64,000 nucleotides of DNA from Nilaparvata lugens (lineage: Eukaryota; Arthropoda; Insecta; Hemiptera; Delphacidae): contig NC_052507.1 in assembly GCF_014356525.2 (NCBI RefSeq), forward strand, positions 62,002,295 through 62,066,294, read 5' to 3'. Within the stretch, counting starts at the first letter, position 1. The number at the start of each line of letters is the position of its first letter. A program made the translations under genes and the position numbers. The notes under the pieces are model-generated. The model saw nothing but the letters and a program-made list of their open reading frames with translations, searched no databases and was not told the DNA's origin. Below are positions 55,050 to 64,000 of the stretch, in pieces.

Positions 55050-55195
55050 CCTCCTCCTTTCTCCTCCTTTGTCCTCCTTTGTCCTCTGAGGACAAAAATT
55101 CTCCTCTGAGCACAAAAATTGTCCTCCGAGGACAAAAACTGTCCTCCGATGACAAAAATCCTCCCCTCCGAGGACAAAAATTGTCCTCCGTTCTC
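55050..55195. repeat. Array of GTCCTC-N-GAGGAC palindromes
   Basis: About five imperfect copies of GTCCTCCGAGGACAAAAA or close variants at ~20-24-bp spacing, bounded by CT-rich simple repeats including (CCT)n at about 55201-55233. They lie about 280-400 bases upstream of the Rep-like gene's promoter. Confidence 0.8.
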
Positions 55196-55312
55196 CTCCT
55201 TTGTCCTCCTCCTCCTCCTCCTCCTCCTCCTCCACTCGTTTAGCAGGAGAGAAAAAATGAGAGAGGAATGAGAAGAAGGAGGGAGAACATTTGTGTAATT
55301 ACACTCAATGTT

Positions 55313-55407
55313 ATGACAAGCTACAATGGTCATACATTTCCTAGAATACATAATCTTGAATTTCTGTCAGATGTTTGGGAAAACTTGGAAGACACTCCCT
55401 TCACACA
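55313..55407 (+). pseudogene. Rep-companion ORF, N-terminal fragment
   Basis: MTSYNGHTFPRIHNLEFLSD through NLEDTPFTQ matches the first ~32 residues of the 57479 ORF and then breaks. Confidence 0.7.
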
Positions 55408-55458
55408 AAATCTAGTTATCATTGCGCATGCGCAGTATCCTTCTCCTTAGCTGTATCC

Positions 55459-55495
55459 CTATAAATACTCCAGGATAATTGACATTCGCTCAGTT
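55459..55495 (+). promoter_or_regulatory. TATA (TATAAATA) and TCAGTT initiator of the Rep-like gene
   Basis: TATAAATA at about 55459-55466 lies about 30 bases before GCTCAGTTTG (55488-55497), a textbook arthropod core promoter. The first ATG with good context after the initiator is 55521. Confidence 0.65.
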
Positions 55496-55520
55496 TGATA
55501 GTAACAGCGAAACAGTGAAC

Positions 55521-57209
55521 ATGGCTTCTTCCAAAGTGTTTAGTGTTTCTCAGCTTTGTGGTAATAAAATAAAGTCTACCAATGAGCGGTTTGGTTTGTG
55601 GCTGTTGACAGAAAATCTGTGCAATGACAACCTTATTACAGACATTGGGAAAATTGATTACACTGCTGGAGAAGAACTGTTAGTGCAGGATGAATCAAAT
55701 CTTGTGCCTATAACAGAACCATTTTGTGACAATATTATGCTGGTAAAGGTTTGTGGTTTGGAGGACTGTCAAGAACTGCATAAAAGATGTTTTATTCTAA
55801 AGAAGGAGATGTGTGGATCATTCAATTTGTACTTGAGAGGAAAATTCTCCAAAATGGTGTCAGCTAAGCATGGAGTTAAAGCAAAGTTACCATACTTATT
55901 GGACAGTGGAAGTGATATGTCGAAGAAGATTCTACAACTGCTTGGGGAGGACAACTATAGAGAAGTGCAGCAGAAGTACTACAATCCAGTGGGGATACCA
56001 TACAAAGTAGAGCTTGCCGATGTCCCCATTGCTACATTGATGGAGGAGTTACCAACAATATTGGAGCAGCTAAGGAAGGAACATTCCTATCTTCTGGACT
56101 TGGACATAACACAGGACTTTGCTGGAATATTTAACAAGAGTGGAATGTGTGATTTTCTAACTACAAATCATTGTTTTTGTTTCCAAGGAGAATATGAAGA
56201 AGACTATAATGTAATTGTGAATAATGATGGAACTGTTGGAATTGATTGCTTGACTTGGGTTAATAATAATGTGAGAGTAAAAATTTATAATAAGTTTATT
56301 TGTCAAATGACAAACCCTGGTGTAAATAAGCAGCTAGGTAACCATATTGTAGACTTTATTGCCTGTCCAGATACAAGATTATGTGAAACCTTTACCTCTG
56401 ACTTGGCTAAAATGCATGGTATTACTTGTTTGGAAGCAACAATTTATAACTACAGCATTAGAAATAACTATAGCTCTAATCGATTTGACCCTATTCAAGA
56501 TTGCTTGTCACTCTTAAATGACAGTAAGACTTATTTCCAAAATGCTCCTATATTTTCTGTATCCTTAGCTAAAATGTGGACTAAACTAACAAACAATTTG
56601 AAGAATAGCTGTTGTTTGGTTTTTAACAATCTCTTACAATATGTTTACTGGGGAAATAGCAATACCAAGAAATTGACTGGAGTACAATTAAATCTGCCTA
56701 CCAATCCACAACAACGAAATAAAATAATATCCTATGTAATCTCTGCATTTAGCTTTAATCTACTACCCATTAATTATGTGGAAATTTTCGAGGATACAGA
56801 CAACAAGGACAATATTAGTTTTATACAAAATTGTTATATTAAGAGTGGTGAGACTTATTTCTTCAAGTCAACCACAGTTTTCTCTAGCATATCCAAAGTT
56901 GTTGACCTAGATGAGTTGGGCCTTGTAGCAACAGGTAACTTGATACCACAAGTCTTAAGAAAACGAGCAAACATAACCTGTAAGCTTCTCCCATACCCTG
57001 TTAAAGAGATACAGCCCTTGTCTCCTATCACAGTGCTATCAGTCAAGAAGCGTAAGCTAGAACTGGATGAAATTGATCTAAAACGGAGGAAAATTGAGTT
57101 TTTAGAGGCTACAGAGAGCATAAAGGAGCAGCACAAACAACTTATAGAATTTGAGAAAGAAATGGAAAATTTGAGAGAGGAACTTGAGCCATATTTTTAT
57201 TCACATTGA
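55521..57209 (+). CDS. Intact 562-aa Rep-like protein (possible rolling-circle initiator)
   Basis: The start is taken at 55521 (AACATGG context, downstream of the initiator); an in-frame ATG at 55479 would lie upstream of the transcription start. No stops. Residues ~175-300 carry the informative blocks: LLDLDITQDFAGIFNKSGMC, DGTVGIDCLTWVNNNVRVKI directly followed by YNKFICQMTNPGV, GNHIVDF and a GITCLEATIYNY block. A D.D..DF motif followed by R.KIYNK and a G.TRLE.T.Y-type motif resembles replication initiators of plasmid Rep type, where the Tyr in R.Y.K nicks DNA. I recall related uncharacterised insect proteins. No helicase P-loop is visible. The C-terminus has a basic stretch (VKKRKLELDEIDLKRRKIEF, nuclear-signal-like) and a coiled coil. 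Function is tentative. Confidence 0.7.
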   Translation: MASSKVFSVSQLCGNKIKSTNERFGLWLLTENLCNDNLITDIGKIDYTAGEELLVQDESNLVPITEPFCDNIMLVKVCGLEDCQELHKRCFILKKEMCGSFNLYLRGKFSKMVSAKHGVKAKLPYLLDSGSDMSKKILQLLGEDNYREVQQKYYNPVGIPYKVELADVPIATLMEELPTILEQLRKEHSYLLDLDITQDFAGIFNKSGMCDFLTTNHCFCFQGEYEEDYNVIVNNDGTVGIDCLTWVNNNVRVKIYNKFICQMTNPGVNKQLGNHIVDFIACPDTRLCETFTSDLAKMHGITCLEATIYNYSIRNNYSSNRFDPIQDCLSLLNDSKTYFQNAPIFSVSLAKMWTKLTNNLKNSCCLVFNNLLQYVYWGNSNTKKLTGVQLNLPTNPQQRNKIISYVISAFSFNLLPINYVEIFEDTDNKDNISFIQNCYIKSGETYFFKSTTVFSSISKVVDLDELGLVATGNLIPQVLRKRANITCKLLPYPVKEIQPLSPITVLSVKKRKLELDEIDLKRRKIEFLEATESIKEQHKQLIEFEKEMENLREELEPYFYSH

Positions 57210-57283
57210 AGGAATTTTGAGCCTAGTGGGGTTTATAATGTGACTGCATTTTCTTCAAATAATAAGGGAAATTTCCATATGTA

Positions 57284-57463
57284 GGTGTTTTAGGAGAAAA
57301 GGAAGGTTCGAAACATGTGTACATTGTAAAAGGGTATCACAAAAATGTTTTTCCAAATGCATACAACGCAATAGAAGACCTTAAGAAAGTGGGTTATTTT
57401 GTAATCCCATACAACGACCAAAAAGAAATTATTTGTCTACCAAGGGACGAAATTATTTGTTAA
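57284..57463 (+). pseudogene. Coding-like tail after the Rep-like ORF
   Basis: GVLGEKEGSKHVYIVKGYHK and PNAYNAIEDLKKVGYFVIPY reads like protein and ends at a stop at 57463. It is preceded by PSGVYNVTAFSSNNKGNFHM in another frame (about 57219-57279). It may be a decayed separate ORF, or a spliced C-terminal extension. Not recognised. Confidence 0.45.
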
Positions 57464-57478
57464 ATTACCACCAATGGC

Positions 57479-57835
57479 ATGACAAGCTATAATGGTAACA
57501 CATTTCCAAAAATACAAAATCTGAAATTTTTGTCAGATGTATGGAAAAACTTGGAAGACACCCCATTCACACAGACAGAAGTGGAGCAGTATAATAACAT
57601 CACAATGCTGGAAAATAAAGGAGAAGTAAAAGTAGGACAGTGCAAAAGATTAGAAGAATTACCAGAAGGTACAGAGTTGGTCATTATCGCAATAAAAGAA
57701 GTGTACAATAGAAACAAGATACGGTATATTTTACAGTTTGAGAGCCTAGAAGAATTGTATGTGTCTAACTATTGGTTAGAGGAGGAATTTGAGAGCACAC
57801 ACACGAATCATCCATGTAGGGGTTATATCTATTAA
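57479..57835 (+). CDS. Rep-companion ORF, 118 aa
   Basis: MTSYNGNTFPKIQNLKFLSD, NITMLENKGEVKVGQCKRLE, ELPEGTELVIIAIKEVYNRN and KIRYILQFESLEELYVSNYW. The LE.L..GTEL.I..I..V.....I.YILQF pattern is beta-rich and could be a single-strand DNA-binding OB fold; this is inference only. The last 12 residues (after EEEFES) differ from the two fragment copies, so the 3' end was replaced. Fragments of the same ORF flank the Rep-like gene at 53453, 54783 and 55313. Confidence 0.6.
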   Translation: MTSYNGNTFPKIQNLKFLSDVWKNLEDTPFTQTEVEQYNNITMLENKGEVKVGQCKRLEELPEGTELVIIAIKEVYNRNKIRYILQFESLEELYVSNYWLEEEFESTHTNHPCRGYIY

Positions 57836-58700
57836 ATTATTGTAACACTATTAATTTGTAAATATACTTTTTGAAGAATAAAAAGACATGAATTATTAAA
57901 AAAGGAGATAAAAAACAGAAAGATGATAAAAAACGCTGGAGGAACATGAATTTTTGACGTAACTCTGACGAAATATTGGAGTTCTCTCATCACAAAATCT
58001 TATGACCCTAGCTGAACCGCTGTACGTAACCTGAAAGTTTTCTTCCAGCCTGCTCTCGAAAAAGGCAAGAAACGCTGGAAAGCGTAGATTTGGGGCTTAT
58101 ATTTGATGTTACTTCAAATTCCTTCGGGAGTTTGAATTTTTAATAAAAATTTCACCTGTTCCTAAATTTGACCATTTTCTGTTCATTTGTTCTCGGTTAA
58201 GTAAACGCAGACAAATTTAGGAGACTCGCAGAAAAACATTAAAATAGCTCTGATTTTTTTGTATCTTTGGCATTATCTCGAAGTCTTTCTAATATACGGT
58301 AACAGTTTCATACCAAATCTGAAATTTATCACTAAATATGAACATCATATATTCTTTTTTTCCCAAGAAAAAAATTATAAAACACTGGAATATCGCCTAT
58401 TTTGGTTGTAACTTGAAATAAAAAATACTCTAAGAATTCCAAATCATTGAACAACTATTTATACAAAGTCCTTCCTTGTTAGCGGTTGTCGTGCATGGAC
58501 TCCCAAATCAAATTAGGTCCATAGAGAGTCAAACGGCCTTCACCCGTACATCCAGACATTATCTTTTAGAAAAAATGGCTGAAACTGTCCAACCCTAGAG
58601 CAGCATGACATTCAAATTAAACCTTCCTTAAACCCTATCCTTATCCTTTATAATCATTTCCCTCCACTCACAAGTAAAAATGATGGTTTTTCTCTTTTGC
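57836..58700. other. Non-coding; dispersed repeat
   Basis: 57950-58290 contains AGAAACGCTGGAAAGCG and GTAACTTCAAATT-type phrases shared with 12.4-12.7 kb. No gene. Confidence 0.5.
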
Positions 58701-59480
58701 ATTATCATTCATGTAAATTTAGCATAAAAATTGTGTATAAGCTACATTCTAGATTGTTTCTTATTCAAACTCTTCCTGGAGTGGATCTCAGCATTCTTAT
58801 TCTATGTCCCTTCCCCTCTCTTTCGTATTATGATTCCCCCTTCATAATTCCCTAATTGCTGGAAAATTGTTTTTTTTTTTTTTAACTTTCATAATCTTAA
58901 TATCTTGTTATTCACATAAACTAATCTCTTTTGTATAAAATTAAATTAGAAGTATTCAAATTATACATCTTGAAAGTGTATATATCATTGTCAATAATAT
59001 ACGCGTGTATAAAATATAAGTGTTAATTACGGAAGAACTGTGCGATTTAAAACTTAACTGATATGTTAAATGTATGAAGGAACTCTCTAGAAACATAATC
59101 CTGCATTCAGAAATTCCAAAATATCATTGAATAATCACTTTTTGATAAAAATGGAATGAGTAGTTCTAATTGTGTCCAAGATCTATGTAGGTTACACAGA
59201 ATTTATTGATCGTTTGAAGACATGAAATTCGAAAAATCACAATAACTTTTTTAGTTGTTGACAGATTGACTTGAAAATTTATGGGAAGGACACTTATGTT
59301 AAGATAAATGTTCCTGTTTTTTTGTAGAGTTTTTCCATGGCTCTTTTCCCCTCCAGATCCGAAAAACTGTTCGGGCGATTTGACTCCGTAAGACCGGTTT
59401 TGAATTTCCCGGCTCAAATAGTCTTTGGCGCGCTTTTAGTTGATTGGGTGATTATCGCTCTCAGAGGCTCTCTATTGGAC
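58700..59480 (-). repeat. Dispersed module, copy 3
   Basis: 58.98-59.48 kb is the inverse of 39.33-39.78 and 34.83-35.39 kb. 58.72-58.95 kb is the inverse of 34.01-34.16 kb. Confidence 0.7.
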
Positions 59481-59750
59481 TATTTTAGATTCCGTTTGTA
59501 ACTCACAAGTATTTTTCAATGACTAATGTACATCATAATAAAAATTTCAATCTCTAAATAGGCTTTTTAAGTAAGTAAGATTCTTGTCTGAGGGCGGCAA
59601 AATTGAGGACGCCACCAAAATGTACAATAAAAATATTTTGTCATACAATATTAAAAATCTAATCTTTATATTTCCAATACAACAATATATCAATAAAATA
59701 AATTTGGGGAGATAATACTGAAGTTATAACTATTGTAATATTATATACTA

Positions 59751-59868
59751 GCAGGTAACCCGTGCTTCACAAGGGACTTTCTTCAAACTTGACATAATGA
59801 AATCTAGAAGAATTCAGAATAGGCCTATAAGAATCCTCGGTTGATTAAGAATTTATATGCTGCATTTC
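59751..59868 (-). mobile_element. Helitron-like 3' end fragment
   Basis: The reverse complement ends GGGTTACCTGCTAG with the preceding CCCTTGTGAAGCAC hairpin, as at 38951-39191. It abuts the inner end of the right inverted arm. Confidence 0.65.
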
Positions 59869-62800
59869 AAGATATTTCTTCAAGAAGATCATATGAAATA
59901 ATATCAGTTTTCCATATTATAAAATTAATGAATGATAGACTAAGAATAACAATCTTATAACTAACAATATAGGATTATACATTGTAAATGATGTAGTAAT
60001 GTTCTATTGTAGTGTTGAATTTCAACAGAACCTTGTAAATCTCATAGAAATTGTTATCTGTCAGTATAAGAGTTGTTGAAATCTACTTGAAAACTGGAAA
60101 GGACGATTCGAAATTAATAATTATTTGTTAGATCACTTGATTGAGTGGTGTCATGTGCGTTTCATGGGAAGGATCATGGTGATGAGTGGAAAGGGTTTGT
60201 ACAAGCAAGCACGAAATACAATAGGTGTATTATGTAGTCCCTGCTCAATCTTTACAAAAATTACCGAGTTTGTATAGCACTTTTTGAGGGTTCCATGAAA
60301 TTCTGAAATTCCTTTGACCATTACTGCCGAGTTTGTATGCACCCTCCAATACTCTCTTGCTTTCTTGTACAAGCTCTCTGAATCCCTATCATTTGCTATC
60401 TTCTATCGTTTGCTATCTTTTATAATTTCTTTATCTCTCTATCTTACTCTCTTTTACCCGCTCACAAACTCATGGGTTTGTCTGATGAAGAGAACCTGAC
60501 TCTCGCACCCTCTTTCTCTTCATTTCCCTCTTTCTTCAAATAAGTCCTTCCAGTATTTATGCTTTGGTCAATCAATTGAATACTGAATTAGTATCATTTT
60601 CAACTATCATAACCTAGAATTCAAGCGAACGTATTTTGTAATTTATATTAAATGAAAAGAAAAGATATTGTCGAACCACAAATTAATAAAAAATCGAGAT
60701 ACCGGTTTCGGTTGTTACACCATTATAAATCTCTGGTAAACTGGTAATCTAAAGTAAATGAGCTAATCTGATAATATCAGATAAAATAAAATAATATAGT
60801 TCGAAGCGGAACAAATTTAATAAATTTTCTAACACATCATTAATCACAAAAATTCTCATGAATTTTCCTACTGCAGTAAATAGAAACTTTGAATTCCTTG
60901 TTGCCTAACAAATTAGATTATGATTTCTGACAATCTTGCAAGCCTCAAACGTTTTGAAAGTTTTTGATAGCTGATCAATTTTTACAAATCTTGCTATATT
61001 GTCTAGCTTGATCATACTTCAATGTCAATCCGATACTCAATACTCCCGATTGTCAATCAATTGAGAAAATGCTAAATATTGAAGAAATTCGATTTCCTCA
61101 GCAATAATTTCTAAAAATCATTAGGCCTAAGCACAAGCAATAATCTTGAGAACAACGGGATGATTGTCTTGTGTAAGCTCTAATCATTTTCAAATTCTTC
61201 ATTATTGAGAGAGCTACAGTTATAAGCCTACTGTCAAAATACGAGAATTATAAAATAAGCTGCTCACTTGTGATTGCTGAGCTATAAGTTAAAAGGTGAT
61301 ACAAATGAATGCCAGGCAGAAAGAGAATTTAACTTCATCGGAACAGTGGAAACAGACTGAAATTTCTATGTACCAGTCCTCTAGGCAACAAAGAATTCAA
61401 AGTTTATATTTTAGTATATTTCCAAGCTTCAAAATGACATCTGGTTGACATCTATATTAACCATAGTAGAAGTTGTTGGAATTAGATAAATCTTTCGGAT
61501 ATTGTAGTATGATTATTTTGGAGCTTCCACATGGCTGAACTGATCCGATATCCACGACATTATTAGAATTACGGACAATTTCTTAGAAATCGGCATATTT
61601 TTGCAGCCATCTTGTTTTTTTATGATGACAAACATTTTTGAGATTACCATAATGTATAATCTCTGCCTACACATTATTATAAAGAGATTGATACCATTCC
61701 CAAGTCTGTACCTTCAAGGAGTCATGAGTTAAAGGATTTTCTAATTGTTGGGATTGGCATTTGGTGGAAAAAGCATGTTTTCAGCTGCAAACAGTACTCT
61801 TCTCTCTTTTTCCGATGACGCTCCAGCCGTGGAATATGAACTGACTGCCTCCAACCAGATGTCATTTTGAAGCTTTAGAAATATACTAGAACACTGTACC
61901 AATAACACTGGTGTATGTCTACTGCGAATACATTTACAGGGTGGAAAGTAAAATATTGTAGCCGAAAAATGTATGTTTCAAGTTTTTGAAGTTGAATGAA
62001 TCATGAGAAGAGTGGTTGAAATGAGTCGATTCTCTTCTCTCGAACATCATAGTTTGTTCGATTCTGAACACTTTGGTGGTAAAACCAATCCGATATCTAT
62101 TTATTTATTTATTTATTCATTTTCTTTACATACAATAATATTGTGATATCTCTCACAATAACTAAATAGCAAGCGATATAAAAATTTCTGTCAATAATGA
62201 CCGCCATCTTGAATTTTTCAATGATGTAGAATATTTTTGTTGTTTCCATCATCAATATTCTTATTCGGCTTGTTGTAACGAAGAGATTGAGACCATTTTC
62301 AAGTCTCTATCTTGAAGTAGTCATGAAAAAATCGATTTTATAGTTCTAGCTTGTCACCTCATGTGTATGGCAAAAAGCACCAGAAACCGTGCAGGGTTTT
62401 ATTTTGAGGGCGCTTGAGAACTCATTTCCTGACGTACAGCGCATGAAGATATATCGTTCCAAAGCTGAAATAACGCTCTCAACTTCATAGATTCAAAATT
62501 TCTCTGTATCTCTTGCACGAAAAAAGTTATAAAGGAATTAAATTTGTAAAAAATTAGAAAAAACGTATTTTTGGGGCTTTTGAAGGTCATAACTAAAACA
62601 ATATGAGCTTTAGAGGAAGATTTTATACAACAAAAATTATATTGGAGGGTTTTTAAATTATTTTCGTCCAAAACAAAGGTTGATTATCTTGAACGGTTAT
62701 TGAAATACAAGCGATATAGCAAAACCCTGGAAATTTTGGCGGCCATCTTGTTTTCGAGGTGTTTGCCTGTGATTTTGACTTATCATCATCACGATCCTTA

Positions 62801-63270
62801 TTATGCTAGACCTAACGAAGAAATTGATACATCTTCCACGGCTGTTACGCATAAATGACCACGGAGTGCCTTATTCATGACATTTGCGCCTGGACTATTT
62901 ACTCGAGAAGGAAAATTCATAAGAATTTTTATGATTAATGATGTGTTAGAAAATATATTAAATGTGTTCCGCTTCGAAGTCACTCCCTATTTTTGTACAT
63001 AACAGCTTATCAATATAGACTAAAGAAAATCAGGAACTAATTGATTCAAAGTAAAACTGTTTCAGAAAGTGTAAAAATAAGAATAATAAGAATGAAATAT
63101 TGCTGGAATGAGTGAGTGCATTGGTCATACTGCGAGATTTGAGGATGGAAGTTTATCAAAAATAGAGAAAAGATTGAATTAAAAGTATTCAAATTATACA
63201 TCTTGAAAGCGTATATCATTGTCAATAATATACGCGCGTATAAAATATAAGTGTTAATTACGGAAGAACT
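59866..63270 (-). repeat. Large inverted repeat, right arm (~3.40 kb)
   Basis: Inverse of 39698-43056. It carries a ~50-bp extra block at about 62097-62146 with (TATT)n. The outer end (AATTACGGAAGAACTG) is interrupted by the RT fragment from about 63271. Confidence 0.85.
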
Positions 63271-63278
63271 GAATTCTT

Positions 63279-64000
63279 TTGGTTAATATTGTCAAAACCT
63301 TATACCGCGATACAAAGATAATTATAAATACAGGTAGGCTAAGAGAAATTAATGTTAATCAAGGAGTTAGACAAGGGTTTAGTTTATCGCCTACTTTATT
63401 CAACATTTACATTGATGACATTTTCAGAGAATGGAAATACAGAGTAGATTTAGGTATTAAATTAAGTGAAGACGTTTACCTGAACGCACTATTTTTCGCG
63501 GATGACCTTTGGATAATACAAGAAAATGAAGATAGCCTCCAAAAGTCAGTCCATGTACTATATGAAATATGCAAGGGTTATAATTTCAGGATTTCTCAAA
63601 GTAAGACAAAAATTATGGCATTCACTGGCAAGTCTCCCACACGATCAAAGATAGTTATTGATAACAAAGTATTAGAGCAAGTGTCATCTTGGTTGTGATA
63701 TCAGTTTCAAAGATGATTTAGATGTTGAAAGGAAAATCGGAAAATTCCAATCGATATGTGGTAACATCAGCAGAACTTTAGGGAAGAAAGCGAGGAAAGA
63801 AACTATAATGAAGTTCTACAGAGTGATGGCTGCCCCTGTTCTCCTGTATGGAAGTGAATCATGGATCACCACGAAATCACTTTGTATTCTACAACTCGAT
63901 ACTAGCCTCGATACCAGCTTCGAAAATGGACCGAACCATTATCGATGCTCTTATCGATGGTCAGGACCCAAGATCGATTTTCATCGCAGCTCAGACATAA
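63279..64000 (+). mobile_element. Non-LTR reverse transcriptase fragment, 5' truncated, runs off the window
   Basis: The frame 63279-63698 has GRLREINVNQGVRQGFSLSP, then LFNIYIDDI and ALFFADDLWII (catalytic FADD), and the thumb. A frameshift near 63690 leads to FKDDLDVERKIGKFQSICGN and VMAAPVLLYGSESWITTKSL, similar to the fragment at 50.97 kb. After about 63890 it no longer reads as RT. Inserted at the outer end of the right inverted arm. Confidence 0.85.

Noticed and set aside
55022..55351. Minus-strand Glu/Arg-rich ORF over the (CCT)n and palindrome array
   Set aside because: Low-complexity repeat translation, periodic with the palindromes.

Overview
The window looks like insect chromosomal DNA, most likely from a sap-sucking hemipteran. 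It is AT-rich, has interrupted genes with GT/AG junctions, carries animal-type transposons throughout and has no bacterial gene structure. A long dispersed repeat (arms at 14.6-15.2 and 18.5-19.3 kb) resembles repeats I remember from delphacid planthoppers, but I could not check this. The only host gene I recognise is a gamma-glutamyltransferase on the minus strand, seen as three exons (21153-21375, 19499-19743, 12830-13011) with mobile DNA in its introns. Nearly everything else is mobile or virus-derived.

Layout. 0.2-1.9 kb: non-LTR retrotransposon remnant, joined to a 5'-truncated double-jelly-roll (DJR) capsid-like gene. 2.0-5.36 kb: virus-like gene cluster A (DJR fragment, 306-aa ORF, two small ORFs, repeat-rich terminus). 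5.4-6.0 kb: Tc1/mariner-type remnant. 6.28-6.62 kb: head-to-head tRNA-derived SINEs. 6.98-11.7 kb: long decayed non-LTR element on the minus strand, with a 217-bp insertion flanked by a 12-bp target duplication. 11.8-14.3 kb: MITE, one GGT exon and a 1-kb element with inverted ends. 14.63-19.32 kb: a 4.7-kb element with about 1.35-1.47-kb terminal inverted repeats enclosing an intact 409-aa DJR capsid-like gene, lying between two GGT exons. 20-25 kb: MITE, Helitron-like and SINE copies and a non-LTR fragment. 25.0-26.3 kb: BEL/Pao gag. 26.3-30.8 kb: an LTR retroelement with a 157-bp repeat array, a tRNA-Lys primer site continuous with a complete reverse-transcribed-looking tRNA-Lys, and gag and protease but no RT. 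33.1-33.5 kb: minisatellite. 37.9-38.1 kb: PIF/Harbinger remnant. 39.7-43.06 and 59.87-63.27 kb: 3.4-kb inverted arms. Between the arms lie a Polinton/Maverick-like set (44.3-49.5 kb: PolB remnant, integrase, three related small ORFs), cluster B (51.77-53.45 kb, inverted relative to A) and a 576-aa Rep-like ORF with a small companion ORF (53.45-57.84 kb).

How the genes may work together. DJR capsid-like proteins, a PolB remnant of the protein-primed type, a retroviral-type integrase with a chromodomain-like tail, small ORFs with their own TATA/initiator promoters, and long inverted repeats together suggest an integrated Polinton-like dsDNA virus or transposon lineage. The 14.6-19.3 kb element would be a capsid-carrying derivative without replication genes. 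The 55.5-kb ORF with palindrome repeats beside its promoter may be a separate rolling-circle-type replicon. All functional assignments rest on motif reading and remembered family features; no search was run.
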